Source: an uncultured Ramlibacter sp. (GTDB lineage: Bacteria > Pseudomonadota > Gammaproteobacteria > Burkholderiales > Burkholderiaceae_C). Taken from it: a stretch of DNA of 64,000 nt. Location of the stretch: contig NZ_CAKZHQ010000045.1 of the NCBI RefSeq assembly GCF_936925435.1, forward strand, positions 1 to 64,000. Reading direction: 5' to 3'. The position numbers and the translations under genes are program-made. The first letter of the stretch is position 1; each line of letters opens with the position of its first letter. The notes under the pieces are model-generated. The model was given only the letters and a program-made list of their open reading frames with translations. It was not told the DNA's origin and did not search any database. This document shows, in pieces, positions 34,468-46,674 of this stretch.

Positions 34468-35931
34468 TCATTGTCCCGCGGCCGGGCGCTGCGGTCGCAG
34501 CTGCCAGGCCGCCACGATCGCCAGGCAGCACAGCGCGGCGAGGAAGAAAAAGGATTCGTTGAAGGCCGCCAGCCGCGCCGGACTGGTGTCCGGGTTGGCC
34601 AGCGAGTCGCCGTGCACCGCGAGTCGCCACTCCAGCACGATGCCGCACAGGCTGACGCCGGCCGCGCCGCCGAGCATGCGCAGGAAGCTGATGGCGCTGG
34701 CGCCGAAGGGCACCAGGTCCTTGTCCAGCGAGCGCAGCGCGCCCAGGTTGAGCGAGGGCAGGATGAAGCCCAGGCCGATGCGGCCCAGCACGGCCCAGGC
34801 CACCAGCAGGCCCAGCGACGCCGACAGCCCCACGGTCGGCATCAGCGCAAACGAAGCTGCCAGAAGCACCAGGCCGGTGGTCACCAGCACATAGGTCGGT
34901 ACGCGGTTCGTCATCCGCGCCACGCCGGGGATGGTGAAAGCCAGCACCAGGCCGGCCGGCAGCAAGATGGTGCCCACGTGCGAGGCCGACAGCTTGAGGC
35001 CCAGCAGCATGTAGACCGGCAGCAGATAGGTCGAGCCGAACAGCGCCGTGCCATAGATGAAGGAGACGATGCTGCCCATGGCAAAGGTGCGGTGGCCGAA
35101 CAGCTGCAGGTTCATCAGCGGTTCGCGGCCGCTGGAGAGCATGCGCTTTTGCCACCAGATGAAGGTCACCAGGGCGCCGGCCGCCGCCACTAGCAGGGCC
35201 GTGGCCTGCAGCATTGAGTCGCCGTGCAGTTCGACCAGGCCATTGAGCAGGCACAGCGTGCCACCGGCGCCCAGCAGCGCGCCGCGCCAGTCCAGCGCGG
35301 CGCCGCGCTCGGCCGCCTCACCGCCAGGCGCGCTGCTGGGCACGAACTTCAGCGCCAGCCAGATCGCAGTCAGGCAGAAGGGCACGACCATGAAGAAGAT
35401 CGAGCGCCAGCCGAACAAGTCCACCAGCACGCCGCCTATGCTCGGGCCAATGGCCGGCGCCAGCACCACGCCCATGCCGAACAGGCCGCCGGCCTTGCCC
35501 TGCTCGCTGGGTTCGAAGGCCCGCATCATGATGATGGCCGGGATGGGTTGCACCGCGCCGGCCGCCAGGCCCTCGGCCACGCGCGCCGCCAGCACCAGGC
35601 TGAAGTTGTCGGCCAGGCCGCCGGCGATGCCGCCCGCCATCAGCAGCACCATGGTGCCCAGGTAGGTCTTGCGGTAGCCGAAACGCGCCAGCAGCCAGGG
35701 CGTGGTCAGCATGGCCACCGTCATCGCCACCATGAAGCCGGAGCTGACCCACTGCACTCGCTCCTGGCCCAGCACGAAATGCTGGCTCAGTCCCGGGATG
35801 GCGACGTTGATGATGGTCGAGGACATGATGGAGGCCATGGTGCCGACCATCACCGACAGCATCAGCAGCCAGCGGTAGCGCGGGCCGTAGCGCGCGCTCA
35901 GGGCCTGCAGGCTGGAGGAGGGGTCGCTCAC
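34468..35931 (-). CDS. MFS drug:H+ antiporter, DHA2 (EmrB/QacA) type
   Basis: This 487-residue transporter has about fourteen hydrophobic segments. The typical DHA2 N-terminus has MASIMSSTIINVAIPGLSQHF; GFMVAMTVAMLTTPWLLARFG and GMGVVLAPAIGPSIGGVLVD form motif C. The start is a GTG overlapping the stop of the CWC gene (GTGA). No membrane-fusion partner (EmrA) is adjacent, so tripartite efflux is not indicated. The substrate is unknown. Confidence 0.88.
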   Translation of the reverse strand: MSDPSSSLQALSARYGPRYRWLLMLSVMVGTMASIMSSTIINVAIPGLSQHFVLGQERVQWVSSGFMVAMTVAMLTTPWLLARFGYRKTYLGTMVLLMAGGIAGGLADNFSLVLAARVAEGLAAGAVQPIPAIIMMRAFEPSEQGKAGGLFGMGVVLAPAIGPSIGGVLVDLFGWRSIFFMVVPFCLTAIWLALKFVPSSAPGGEAAERGAALDWRGALLGAGGTLCLLNGLVELHGDSMLQATALLVAAAGALVTFIWWQKRMLSSGREPLMNLQLFGHRTFAMGSIVSFIYGTALFGSTYLLPVYMLLGLKLSASHVGTILLPAGLVLAFTIPGVARMTNRVPTYVLVTTGLVLLAASFALMPTVGLSASLGLLVAWAVLGRIGLGFILPSLNLGALRSLDKDLVPFGASAISFLRMLGGAAGVSLCGIVLEWRLAVHGDSLANPDTSPARLAAFNESFFFLAALCCLAIVAAWQLRPQRPAAGQ

Positions 35932-36152
35932 GCGGCCGCCGTCCCGGCCGTGGCGCAGGCCCGGCAGATGCAGGCCAGGCCGCGCGCGGCGCTCGGGATC
36001 TGCAGCAGAACCGCACGCTGAAAATCCACCTGCATGCACCAGCAGGGCGGCTGCTCCTGACCTGTCACGCGCGCCGCCTCCATGGCGCAGCCATTGGCCT
36101 GGCCGCACAGCGGGCAATGGCGCGGGTCGGTGACCGGGGCTGGGGCAGTCAT
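35928..36152 (-). CDS. Cysteine-rich CWC-family small protein
   Basis: This 74-residue protein has eight cysteines (C13, C16, C22, C37, C39, C61, C63, C66) arranged CPLCGQANGC, CWC and CICRAC, matching the CWC family, probably a zinc-binding fold of unknown role. TAAACT (36159-36164) ends 6 nt before the ATG and no ribosome binding site is visible. The downstream MFS gene overlaps it by 4 nt. Confidence 0.8.
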   Translation of the reverse strand: MTAPAPVTDPRHCPLCGQANGCAMEAARVTGQEQPPCWCMQVDFQRAVLLQIPSAARGLACICRACATAGTAAA

Positions 36153-36263
36153 GCGGCCAGTTTAGCCGCGCGTCCAGCGCGCCGGGGTGGCGCGACGGTG
36201 CCGCAGGCCATCCAGGCAGAATGCGGGCGGAACAGCGCAATCCGACAACAGGAGGAGGTCCGC

Positions 36264-38159
36264 ATGGGCAACAACAGCCACCCGAACCAGTTCGCGCTGC
36301 TGCGCCAGCGCCGGTTCGCGCCGTTTTTCTGGACGCAGTTTGCCGGCGCGGCCAACGACAACCTGTTCAAGTTCGCCTTCACCGTGATGGTGACCTACCA
36401 GCTGCAGGTGGCCTGGCTGCCGCCGGCGCTGGCCGGCCTGGTGATCGGCGCGCTGTTCATCCTGCCCTTTCTGCTGTTTTCGGCGACCAGCGGCCAGCTC
36501 ACGGACAAGCACGACAAGACGGCGGTGATCCGCTTCGTCAAGAACCTGGAGATCGCCATCATGCTGTTCGCGGCGGCGGGCTTCTGGCTGGACAACGTGG
36601 CCGTGCTGCTGGCCTGCACCTTTCTGATGGGCCTGCACTCCACCCTGTTCGGGCCGGTGAAATTCGCCTACCTGCCGCAGGTGCTGGACGAGCGCGAGCT
36701 CACGGGCGGCAACGGCATGGTGGAAATGGGCACCTTCGTGGCCATCCTGCTGGGCAGCGTGGCCGGCGGCCTGATCGTGGCCATCCCCGAGGTCGGCCGC
36801 CGGGACGTGGGAATCGCCTGCGTGCTGCTGGCGCTGCTCGGACGGGTGGCCGCGCAGGCCATTCCGCCGGCACCGGCCACCGACCCGGGCCTGAAGATCA
36901 ACTGGAACCCCTTCACCGAGACCTGGCGCAACCTCAAGCTGGCGCACGGCAACCTGGTGGTGTTCCGCTCGCTGCTGGGCATCAGCTGGATGTGGTTCTT
37001 CGGCTCGGTCTTCCTCAGCCAGTTCCCCAGCTTCGCCAAGGAGGTGCTGCACGGCGACGAACATGTTGCTTCCCTGCTGCTGGTGGTGTTTTCCGTCGGC
37101 ATCGGCACGGGTTCGTTGCTGTGCGAGGTGCTGTCGCGCCGCCACGTGGAGATCGGCCTGGTGCCGTTGGGCGCGATCGGCATGAGCGTGTTCGCGATCG
37201 ATCTGTGCTTTGCCTCGCGCGGCCTGGCCTTGCCGGCGGACGCGGCCTTCAGCCTGGCGCAGTTTCTGGCGGTGCCGGCCCACTGGCGGGTGATGGCCGA
37301 CCTGGCCCTGCTCAGCCTGTTCGCCGGCCTGTACAGCGTGCCCATGTACGCGCTGATCCAGCTGCGCGCCCAGCCCACGCACCGGGCCCGCATCATCGCC
37401 GCCAACAACATCCTCAACGCCTTGTTCATGATCGCCAGCGCGGTCATCGCCGGCGCGCTGCTGCACGCCGGCCTGAGCATCGCGCAGATTTTCCTGCTGG
37501 TCGGCCTGGCCAATGCGCTGGTGGCCGTCTACATCTTCGCCCTGGTGCCCGAATACCTGCTGCGTTTCGTGGCCTGGGTGCTGTCGCGCCTGGTCTACCG
37601 CTTCAAGGTGCAGGGCGACGAGCACATCCCGGTGGCGGGTGCGGCCATCCTGGTGTGCAACCACGTGAGCTTTGTCGATGCCGTTCTGCTGATGGCGGCC
37701 AGCCCGCGGCCCATCTGTTTTGTCATGGACCACCGCATTTTCCGCACGCCGGTGCTGGGCTGGTTCTTTCGCCTGGCCAAGGCCATCCCGATCGCGCCGC
37801 AAAAGGAGGATCCTGCCGTGTACGAGGCGGCCATCCAGCGCGCCGCCCAGGTGCTGCGGGACGGCGACCTGCTGGCGATCTTTCCGGAGGGCTCGATCAC
37901 GCGCGACGGGCAGCTGCAGGAGTTCAAGGGCGGCATCATGAAGATCCTGGAGCACCAGGGCGCGCCCGTCGTGCCCATGGCCCTGACCAACCTGTGGGGC
38001 TCATTCTTCAGCCGGATCGAGAAGGGCGGCGCCATGGTGCGGCCGTTTCGCCGAGGCCTGTTCAACCGGGTCGGTCTGAACGTCGGCGAGCCCCTGAGCG
38101 CGCAGGACGTGCAGCCGCAGGGCCTGCATTCGCAGGTGGCGCGGCTGCTGGCAGCCTGA
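36264..38159 (+). CDS. MFS (LplT-like) - acyltransferase (PlsC) fusion protein
   Basis: In this 631-residue protein, residues 1-425 are an MFS domain like the lysophospholipid flippase LplT (FFWTQFAGAANDNLFKFAFTV; LHSTLFGPVKFAYLPQVL). Residues about 440-631 are a 1-acylglycerol-phosphate acyltransferase domain with the HX4D motif NHVSFVDAV and the acceptor motif FPEGSITRDG. It presumably flips lysophospholipids inward and reacylates them. Unlike E. coli Aas there is no acyl-ACP synthetase (AMP-binding) domain, so an acyl donor must come from elsewhere. An AGGAGGAGG run precedes the ATG. Confidence 0.9.
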   Translation: MGNNSHPNQFALLRQRRFAPFFWTQFAGAANDNLFKFAFTVMVTYQLQVAWLPPALAGLVIGALFILPFLLFSATSGQLTDKHDKTAVIRFVKNLEIAIMLFAAAGFWLDNVAVLLACTFLMGLHSTLFGPVKFAYLPQVLDERELTGGNGMVEMGTFVAILLGSVAGGLIVAIPEVGRRDVGIACVLLALLGRVAAQAIPPAPATDPGLKINWNPFTETWRNLKLAHGNLVVFRSLLGISWMWFFGSVFLSQFPSFAKEVLHGDEHVASLLLVVFSVGIGTGSLLCEVLSRRHVEIGLVPLGAIGMSVFAIDLCFASRGLALPADAAFSLAQFLAVPAHWRVMADLALLSLFAGLYSVPMYALIQLRAQPTHRARIIAANNILNALFMIASAVIAGALLHAGLSIAQIFLLVGLANALVAVYIFALVPEYLLRFVAWVLSRLVYRFKVQGDEHIPVAGAAILVCNHVSFVDAVLLMAASPRPICFVMDHRIFRTPVLGWFFRLAKAIPIAPQKEDPAVYEAAIQRAAQVLRDGDLLAIFPEGSITRDGQLQEFKGGIMKILEHQGAPVVPMALTNLWGSFFSRIEKGGAMVRPFRRGLFNRVGLNVGEPLSAQDVQPQGLHSQVARLLAA

Positions 38160-38163
38160 TGCC

Positions 38164-40378
<2,215 letters not shown>

Positions 40379-40437
40379 GCTTGAGGGCTGGACGAGCCCG
40401 TTCCAAGTGGAAAAGAAAGAGCGGGCAGAATTGTCCC

Positions 40438-42513
40438 ATGCCCGTTGCCAAGGAGATGTCCGCCCCGCAGAAAGCCTTGCTCAAGATGGGCCTGGCGCGC
40501 GACATCGACCTGGCCCTGCACCTGCCGCTGCGCTACGAGGACGAGACCCGCATCGTGCAACTGCGCGATGCGCGCGAGGGCGAGACGGTGCAGATCGAGG
40601 CCATGGTCACCCACAGCGAGATCGCTTTCCGGCCGCGCCGCCAGCTGCTGGTGACGGTCGACGATGGCAGCGACACCTGCCAGCTGCGCTTCCTGAACTT
40701 CTATCCCTCGCAGCAAAAGGCGCTGGCGGTGGGCGCGCGCCTGCGCATCCGCGGTGAGCTCAAGGGCGGCTTCCTGGGCTGGCAGATGGTCCATCCCACC
40801 TGCCGCAGCGCCAGCGGCGAGCTGCCTGGCGCGCTGACGCCGGTCTATCCAACCGTGGCGAGCCTGCCCCAGGCTTACCTGCGCAAGGCGGTGTTGGGTG
40901 GCTTGGGGCGGGCCGACCTCTCGGATAGCTTTCCGGCCGATGTTCCCTATTCAATCGGCCGTGAGCCCCCGTGGAATCTGCCAAAGGCGCTATCATTTTT
41001 GCATCAACCCGCGCCTGACGTGTCACTCGCCGCGCTGGAAGACCGCAGCCACCCGGCCTGGCAGCGCCTGAAGGCCGAGGAGTTGCTGGCGCAGCAGCTG
41101 TCGCAGCTGCAAAGCAAGCGCGAGCGTGCCATGCTGCGCGCCCCGGCCCTGTTGGCCGAGCAGGGCGGCCTGCAGGAGCAACTGCTGGCGGCCCTGCCTT
41201 TCCAGCTCACGCCGGCGCAGCGGCGCGTCTGCGAGGAGATCGCGCGCGACCTGGGGCGCGAGGTGCCCATGCACCGCCTGCTGCAAGGCGACGTGGGCTC
41301 GGGCAAGACCGTGGTGGCTGCGCTGGCCGCAGCGGTGTCCATCGATGCCGGCTGGCAGTGCGCCCTGATGGCGCCCACCGAGATCCTGGCGGAACAGCAT
41401 TTCCGCAAGCTCATTGGCTGGCTGGAGCCGCTGCTGGCGCCGCGCGGCCTGCGCGTGGCTTGGCTGACCGGCAGCCAGAAGAAAAAGGAGCGGACGCAGA
41501 TGCTGGAGCTGGTCGCCAGTGGCGAGGCCGCCCTGGTGGTGGGCACCCATGCCGTGATCCAGGAGCAGGTGCGGTTCAAGGCCCTGGCCCTGGCCGTGAT
41601 CGACGAGCAGCACCGTTTCGGTGTCGCCCAGCGGCTGGCGCTGCGTTCCAAGATGCAGCCGGTGGCCGGTGCGCAGCGCGAGCCCCACCTTCTCATGATG
41701 TCGGCCACGCCCATCCCGCGCACCCTGGCCATGAGCTACTACGCCGACCTCGATGTCTCGACCCTCGACGAACTGCCGCCGGGCCGCACGCCGGTGGTGA
41801 CCAAGCTGGTGGCCGACAGCCGGCGCGACGAGGTGACCGAGCGCATCCGCGCCCAGCTGGCGCAAGGCCGCCAGGTCTATTGGGTCTGCCCGCTGATCGA
41901 GGAGAGCGAGGCGCTGGACCTGACCAATGCCACGGCCACCCATGAGGCCTTGAGCGCCGCCTTGCCCGGCGTCATGGTGGGCCTGCTGCACTCGCGCATG
42001 CCGGTGGCGGAAAAGAAGACGGTGATGGCGCTGTTCAACGGTGGCCAGATGGGCGTGCTGGTGTCCACCACCGTGATCGAAGTCGGCGTCGACGTGCCCA
42101 ACGCCTCGCTGATGGTGATCGAGCACGCCGAGCGCTTCGGCCTGTCGCAGCTGCACCAGCTGCGCGGCCGCGTCGGCCGGGGCGCAGCGGCCTCGGCCTG
42201 CGTGCTGCTGTACGCCGCCGGCGACAACGGCCGCCTGGGCGAGACGGCGCGTGCGCGCCTGAAGGCCATGGCGGAAACCGCCGACGGCTTCGAGATCGCC
42301 CGGCGCGACCTGGACATCCGCGGTCCCGGCGAGTTCCTGGGCGCGCGCCAGTCGGGCGCCCCCCTGCTGCGCTTTGCCGACCTGGCCACCGACGGCCATC
42401 TGCTGGAATGGGCGCGCGCGCTGGCGCCTGCCATGCTCGACGAGCACCCCGAATTGGCCCGCAAGCACACGGCACGCTGGTTGGGAGGAAAATCCGAGTT
42501 CCTGAAAGCCTAG
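40438..42513 (+). CDS. recG: ATP-dependent DNA helicase RecG
   Basis: This 691-residue branch-migration helicase rescues stalled forks and processes recombination intermediates. The N-terminal wedge/OB domain is at about 60-140. The helicase domain has GDVGSGKT (Walker A), VIDEQHRFG (motif II) and SATPIPRT (motif III), and the C-terminal domain includes [10 protein letters not shown] chose the ATG at 40438 ([16 protein letters not shown]); CAGAAT ends 6 nt upstream and no ribosome binding site is visible. The region between the wedge and helicase domains (40925-41005) contains decayed hairpin repeats. oxyR follows after 4 nt. Confidence 0.94.
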   Translation: MPVAKEMSAPQKALLKMGLARDIDLALHLPLRYEDETRIVQLRDAREGETVQIEAMVTHSEIAFRPRRQLLVTVDDGSDTCQLRFLNFYPSQQKALAVGARLRIRGELKGGFLGWQMVHPTCRSASGELPGALTPVYPTVASLPQAYLRKAVLGGLGRADLSDSFPADVPYSIGREPPWNLPKALSFLHQPAPDVSLAALEDRSHPAWQRLKAEELLAQQLSQLQSKRERAMLRAPALLAEQGGLQEQLLAALPFQLTPAQRRVCEEIARDLGREVPMHRLLQGDVGSGKTVVAALAAAVSIDAGWQCALMAPTEILAEQHFRKLIGWLEPLLAPRGLRVAWLTGSQKKKERTQMLELVASGEAALVVGTHAVIQEQVRFKALALAVIDEQHRFGVAQRLALRSKMQPVAGAQREPHLLMMSATPIPRTLAMSYYADLDVSTLDELPPGRTPVVTKLVADSRRDEVTERIRAQLAQGRQVYWVCPLIEESEALDLTNATATHEALSAALPGVMVGLLHSRMPVAEKKTVMALFNGGQMGVLVSTTVIEVGVDVPNASLMVIEHAERFGLSQLHQLRGRVGRGAAASACVLLYAAGDNGRLGETARARLKAMAETADGFEIARRDLDIRGPGEFLGARQSGAPLLRFADLATDGHLLEWARALAPAMLDEHPELARKHTARWLGGKSEFLKA
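40925..41005. repeat. Decayed hairpin-repeat cluster inside recG
   Basis: An ATAGC arm (40925-40929) is followed by inverted repeat CGGCCGAT (40934-40941)/ATCGGCCG (40954-40961). A second unit GCTAT-CATTTTT-GCATC (40989-41005) has a degraded right arm. The spacer of seven matches the other copies in the window. Confidence 0.45.
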
Positions 42514-42517
42514 AGCC

Positions 42518-43471
42518 ATGACCCTGACCGAACTCAAATACATCGTCGCCGTCGCGCGCGAGAAGCATTTCGGCAAGGCGGCCGAGGCCTGCTACGTCTC
42601 GCAGCCCACGCTGTCGGTGGCGATCAAGAAGCTGGAAGAGGAACTGGAGGTCAAGCTGTTCGAGCGCAGCGCCAACGAGGTGACGGTCACTCCGCTGGGC
42701 GAGGACATCGTGCGCCAGGCCCAGAGCGTGCTGGAGCAGGCGGCCAGCATCAAGGAGATCGCCAAGCGCGGCAAGGACCCGCTGGCCGGACCGCTCAAGC
42801 TGGGCGTGATCTACACCATCGGTCCCTACCTGCTGCCCGACCTGGTGCGCCAGGCGATCGACCGCAACCCGCAGATGCCGCTGATGCTGCAGGAGAACTT
42901 CACCGTGCGCCTGCTGGAGATGCTGCGCACCGGCGAGATCGACTGCGCCATCATGGCCGAGCCCTTTCCCGACACCGGCCTGGCGATGGCGCCGCTGTAC
43001 GACGAGCCCTTCCTGGCGGCCGTGCCGGCCAGCCATGCTTTCGCGGCGCGCAAGACCATCACCTCGCAGGAGCTCAAGAGCGAGACCATGCTGCTGCTGG
43101 GCACGGGCCACTGCTTTCGCGACCACGTGCTCGAGGTCTGCCCCGAGTTCGCGCGCTTTTCCAGCAACGCCGAGGGCATCCGCAAGAGCTTCGAGGGCTC
43201 ATCGCTGGAGACCATCAAACACATGGTGGCCGCCGGCATGGGCGTGACCCTGGTGCCGCGGCTGTCGGTGCCCAAGGGCGCGATGGACGCCAAGCCCAAG
43301 CGCCGCAGCGACGACGAGGCCTATGTGCGCTATGTGCCCTTCGACGGCGACCCGCCGACCCGCCGCGTGGTGCTGGCCTGGCGCCGCAGCTTCACCCGCT
43401 ATGAGGCCATTGCGGCCCTGCGCAACTCGATCTACGCCTGCGAGCTGCCCGGCGTGATCCGCCTGTCCTGA
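42518..43471 (+). CDS. oxyR: Hydrogen-peroxide-sensing LysR regulator OxyR
   Basis: This 317-residue protein has an N-terminal winged helix (HFGKAAEACYVSQPTLSVAI) and a redox-sensing domain. The two redox cysteines fall at C199 (GTGHCFRD) and C208 (VLEVCPEF), the same numbering as the E. coli sensor pair, which makes OxyR much more likely than a generic LysR. It is 4 nt after recG, so probably cotranscribed; recG-oxyR linkage is known in other proteobacteria. Downstream are a periplasmic CxxC protein and a peroxidase, plausible regulon members. Confidence 0.93.
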   Translation: MTLTELKYIVAVAREKHFGKAAEACYVSQPTLSVAIKKLEEELEVKLFERSANEVTVTPLGEDIVRQAQSVLEQAASIKEIAKRGKDPLAGPLKLGVIYTIGPYLLPDLVRQAIDRNPQMPLMLQENFTVRLLEMLRTGEIDCAIMAEPFPDTGLAMAPLYDEPFLAAVPASHAFAARKTITSQELKSETMLLLGTGHCFRDHVLEVCPEFARFSSNAEGIRKSFEGSSLETIKHMVAAGMGVTLVPRLSVPKGAMDAKPKRRSDDEAYVRYVPFDGDPPTRRVVLAWRRSFTRYEAIAALRNSIYACELPGVIRLS

Positions 43472-43560
43472 GGCGGTCTTTACCGTAGCCTTGCGTTACG
43501 CCGTCAACCCGCGGCGCAGGCCGCGCGCTAACATGGTTTGACACTCCCCTGGAGACCGCC

Positions 43561-44037
43561 ATGCCACGCACCGTCCCCCGCCTTGCCGCTTCGTTGCTGT
43601 TCCTGCTGTCCGCAGCCGCGTCGGTCCAGCCGGCGGCTGCCCAGGGTTTCTGGGACCGGCTGTTGGGCCGCAACCCCCAGACGGCGCCCGGCGGCGTCGT
43701 CATCCTGCCGGGGGGCGTGGTCAACACCGGCGCCTACATCCTGGACCGCCGCGACAACCTGCCGCTGGGGCGCAATAACGTCGTGGTTTTTGTCGGCAGC
43801 GGCTGCCCGCTGTGCCTGGGCGCGGTGGAGGATGTGCGCGCAGGGGCCGTTGCCGGCATGGAGGTGATGGACGTTTCAGCCGGCGGTATGGCGCGCGACG
43901 CCTTCAACATGCTGGGCTTGCCCGCCGTGCCGGCAACGGTCGCGGGCAGCCAGATGCTGGTCGGGCGTGATCCCCTCCAGCTGCACGGCGTGCTGGGCCG
44001 CGCCGGTCTGTGGGCGCCCAAGTCCAACGGCCCTTAA
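43561..44037 (+). CDS. Periplasmic thioredoxin/glutaredoxin-like protein with CPLC motif
   Basis: This 158-residue protein has a signal peptide (1-27, ending PAAAQ). The mature part has a strand VVVFVGSGCPLCLGAV with C82 and C85 as a CxxC pair, then DAFNMLGLPAVPATVAG, where P124 sits in the cis-Pro position of a thioredoxin fold. This suggests a small periplasmic disulfide oxidoreductase or integrating-conjugative TrbC/TrsF-like relative; the substrate is unknown. A GGAG site lies before the ATG. Its position between oxyR and a DyP peroxidase is suggestive of oxidative-stress work. Confidence 0.7.
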   Translation: MPRTVPRLAASLLFLLSAAASVQPAAAQGFWDRLLGRNPQTAPGGVVILPGGVVNTGAYILDRRDNLPLGRNNVVVFVGSGCPLCLGAVEDVRAGAVAGMEVMDVSAGGMARDAFNMLGLPAVPATVAGSQMLVGRDPLQLHGVLGRAGLWAPKSNGP

Positions 44038-44047
44038 CATCGGGGGC

Positions 44048-44956
44048 ATGTCTCTCGCCCAACCCGGAATCCTGGAGTCCGTGCCCGCCGTGGCACGCTA
44101 TGTCCTGTTTGCCCTGAATGACCAGGCCGGCGGTGTCCCCGCCATCAGGGAGGCGCTGTGCCGGCTCTCGCCGCTGGCCAACGGCAGCGACGTCGTCGTC
44201 GGCCTCGGGCCCTCGCTGGTGGCGGCCCTGGGCGCCAGCGTCCCCGGTCTGCACGAGTTTCCCGCGCTGTCCGGCCACGGCGTCAAGGTGCCGTCCACCC
44301 CGGGCGTGCTGTGGTGCTGGGTGCGTGGTGATGACCTGGGCGACCTGCTGCACCTGACGCGCAAGGTGCAAAAGGCGCTGGCGCCGGCTTTTGGCGTGCG
44401 CCACGTGGTCGACGCTTTCCGCCATGCGCTGAGCGACAGCGGCCATGGCAAGGACCTGACCGGCTACGAGGACGGCACCGAGAACCCCAGCGGCGAAGCC
44501 GCAGAGGAAGCCGCTCTGGCCCACGGCCAGGGCGAGGGCATCGACGGCTCCAGCTATGTCGCCGTCCAGCAGTGGCTGCACGACCTGGACGCCTTCGACG
44601 CCCTGGCCAGCGAGGACCAGGACAACCACTTCGGACGGCGCCGCAGCGACAACTTCGAGCTGGAGGATTCGCCCACCTCGTCGCACGTCAAGCGCACGGC
44701 GCAGGAGAGCTTCGATCCCGAGGCCTTCCTGCTGCGCCGCTCCATGCCCTGGATGATGAGCATGCAGGCCGGCCTGATGTTCGTGGCCTTCGGCAAGTCC
44801 TTCTACGCCTTCGAGGCGCAGATCAAGCGCATGGCCGGCCAGGAAGACGGCATCACCGATGCCATGTTCGCGATCTCCAAGCCCGTGACCGGCGCCTACT
44901 TCTGGTGCCCGCCGATGCGGGACGGCAAGCTCGACCTGCGCCAGATCGGCGTCTGA
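44048..44956 (+). CDS. DyP-type heme peroxidase
   Basis: This 302-residue dye-decolorizing peroxidase has the GxxDG motif as GYEDGTENP (G139-G143, catalytic D142), a proximal heme ligand H213 in SSHVKR, and the distal Arg region LLRRSMPW near 229. No signal peptide or Tat motif is seen, so it acts in the cytosol or inside an encapsulin. No encapsulin gene is visible nearby. TAACAT ends 7 nt before the ATG with no clear ribosome binding site. It starts 10 nt after the CxxC protein. Confidence 0.92.
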   Translation: MSLAQPGILESVPAVARYVLFALNDQAGGVPAIREALCRLSPLANGSDVVVGLGPSLVAALGASVPGLHEFPALSGHGVKVPSTPGVLWCWVRGDDLGDLLHLTRKVQKALAPAFGVRHVVDAFRHALSDSGHGKDLTGYEDGTENPSGEAAEEAALAHGQGEGIDGSSYVAVQQWLHDLDAFDALASEDQDNHFGRRRSDNFELEDSPTSSHVKRTAQESFDPEAFLLRRSMPWMMSMQAGLMFVAFGKSFYAFEAQIKRMAGQEDGITDAMFAISKPVTGAYFWCPPMRDGKLDLRQIGV

Positions 44957-44961
44957 GGGCG

Positions 44962-45819
44962 ATGCGCGCAAGGCTTGCGCTCTACCTGGACCTCGTCCGC
45001 TGGAACCGGCCGGCCGGCTGGTTGCTGTTGCTGTGGCCCACGCTCAGCGCCTTGTGGATCGCCACCCACGGCTTTCCGGGCTGGAAGCTGATCGCGGTCT
45101 TCACCCTGGGCACCATCCTCATGCGCAGCGCCGGCTGCTGCGTCAACGACGTGGCCGACCGCGACTTCGACCGCCACGTCAAGCGCACGGCGAACCGGCC
45201 TGTGACCAGCGGCGCGGTGTCGGTGAAAGAAGCCTTGCTGCTGGGCGCCGTGCTGGCCCTGCTGGCCTTCGCGCTGGTGCTGACCACCAACAGCGTGACC
45301 ATCATTTGGTCGTTCGCCGCCCTGGCCATCGCCCTGGCCTATCCCTATGCCAAGCGCTTCGTCTCCATGCCGCAGGCGGTGCTGGGCGTGGCCTTCAGCT
45401 TCGGCATCCCCATGGCCTTTGCCGCCGTGCAGTCGCGCGTGCCGCCGCTGGCCTGGCTGCTGCTGCTGGGCAACCTGTTCTGGGTGCTGGCCTACGACAC
45501 CGAGTACGCCATGGTGGACCGCGACGACGACCTGCGCATTGGCATGAAGACCTCGGCCATCACGCTGGGCCGGGCCGATCTGGCCGTGGTCATGCTCAGT
45601 TATGCCATTTACCTGGCGATCTGGGCTCTGGCCCCTGGCGATCTTCGCTCCTCAGCCCTCTTTTTGATAGCAATCGGCCTGGCTGCGGCGCAGGCCCTGT
45701 GGCACTACACACTGATCCGCGGGCGCAGCCGCGAAGGCTGCTTCCAGGCCTTCCGCCTGAACCACTGGCTGGGGTTCACCGTGTTCGCCGGCGTGGTGGC
45801 CGGCTACACGCAACTTTAG
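44962..45819 (+). CDS. ubiA: 4-hydroxybenzoate polyprenyltransferase
   Basis: This 285-residue inner-membrane enzyme prenylates 4-hydroxybenzoate in ubiquinone synthesis. The first Asp-rich motif NDVADRDFD is near residue 65 and the second, [12 protein letters not shown], near 180; seven to nine hydrophobic segments. It begins 5 nt after the peroxidase stop. Residues around 232-239 are encoded across a hairpin repeat (45655-45671). The stop overlaps that of convergent proC by 4 nt. Confidence 0.94.
   Translation: MRARLALYLDLVRWNRPAGWLLLLWPTLSALWIATHGFPGWKLIAVFTLGTILMRSAGCCVNDVADRDFDRHVKRTANRPVTSGAVSVKEALLLGAVLALLAFALVLTTNSVTIIWSFAALAIALAYPYAKRFVSMPQAVLGVAFSFGIPMAFAAVQSRVPPLAWLLLLGNLFWVLAYDTEYAMVDRDDDLRIGMKTSAITLGRADLAVVMLSYAIYLAIWALAPGDLRSSALFLIAIGLAAAQALWHYTLIRGRSREGCFQAFRLNHWLGFTVFAGVVAGYTQL
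45655..45671. repeat. Partly decayed hairpin repeat in ubiA
   Basis: GCCCT-CTTTTTG-ATAGC has an intact right arm, a left arm with two mismatches, and the same 7-nt spacer as the other copies. A second inverted repeat GGCCTG-N9-CAGGCC follows immediately. Confidence 0.4.
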
Positions 45820-46673
45820 GTTCCGAACTCGTCGCCCAGTTCCTTGGCGCGCTGTTGCGCCGCATGCACAGCCTTGACGAAGGCCTGCTGCACGCCGTCG
45901 GCCTCCAGCGAGGTGATGGCCGCATAGGTGGTGCCGCCCTTGGAGGTGACGCGCTGGCGCATCTCCTGCAGCGGGTCGTCCGACGCGGCGGCCAGGGCGG
46001 TGGCGCCGGCGAAAGTGGCCACGGCCAGCTGGCGTGCCTGGTCCGGCGTCAGGCCCATCTCGACGCCGCCTTGCACCATGGCCTCCAGGAAGTAGAAGAC
46101 ATAGGCCGGGCCCGAGCCGGACAGCGCGGTCACCGCGTCGAGCTGGCGCTCCTGGTCGAACCACAGGCGCTGGCCGGTGGACGACAGCAGGACATCGACG
46201 TGGCTGCGGTCGGCCTCGGAGACGCCGGCGCCGGCGTACAGGCCGGTCATGCCCGCGCCGACCAGGGCCGGCGTGTTGGGCATGCCGCGCACCACGCGTT
46301 GCGTGCCCAGCCAGCCGCTGATGCTGTCGCTGCGGATGCCGGCGGCCACGCTCAGGTGCAGGGCCGAACCGGTGAAGGGCGCCACGGTCTGGGCGGCTTC
46401 GCGAAAGCTCTGCGGCTTGACCGCCCAGACCACCGTGTGGCAGGCGCGAAGGTCCTCGCCGGCGGCCGCCTTGGCCGTCACGCCCAGCTTGCTTTGCAAT
46501 TGCGCACGGGCGGCGTCGAAGGGCTCGACCACGTGGATGCGCTCCAGCGGCATGCCTTGGGCGGCCAGGCCGCCGATGATGGCGCTGGCCATGTTGCCGC
46601 CGCCGATGAAGGCGACCGGCGGCAGATCGGCCGCGGCCCGGCTGGAAGTAGCGGATGTCCGTAGAGTGTTCAT
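45816..46673 (-). CDS. proC: Pyrroline-5-carboxylate reductase
   Basis: This 285-residue NADPH enzyme is the last step of proline synthesis. The Rossmann motif [17 protein letters not shown] is near residue 20. The C-terminal signature region includes [16 protein letters not shown] and [22 protein letters not shown] ends 6 nt before the ATG with no ribosome binding site. An inverted repeat in the 69-nt gap to divergent glpD overlaps this box. Confidence 0.95.
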   Translation of the reverse strand: MNTLRTSATSSRAAADLPPVAFIGGGNMASAIIGGLAAQGMPLERIHVVEPFDAARAQLQSKLGVTAKAAAGEDLRACHTVVWAVKPQSFREAAQTVAPFTGSALHLSVAAGIRSDSISGWLGTQRVVRGMPNTPALVGAGMTGLYAGAGVSEADRSHVDVLLSSTGQRLWFDQERQLDAVTALSGSGPAYVFYFLEAMVQGGVEMGLTPDQARQLAVATFAGATALAAASDDPLQEMRQRVTSKGGTTYAAITSLEADGVQQAFVKAVHAAQQRAKELGDEFGT

Positions 46674-46674
46674 G

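Noticed and set aside
44048-44956. Encapsulin-cargo system around the DyP peroxidase
   Set aside because: No encapsulin shell gene lies on either side, and no clear C-terminal cargo peptide is visible (the end is KLDLRQIGV).
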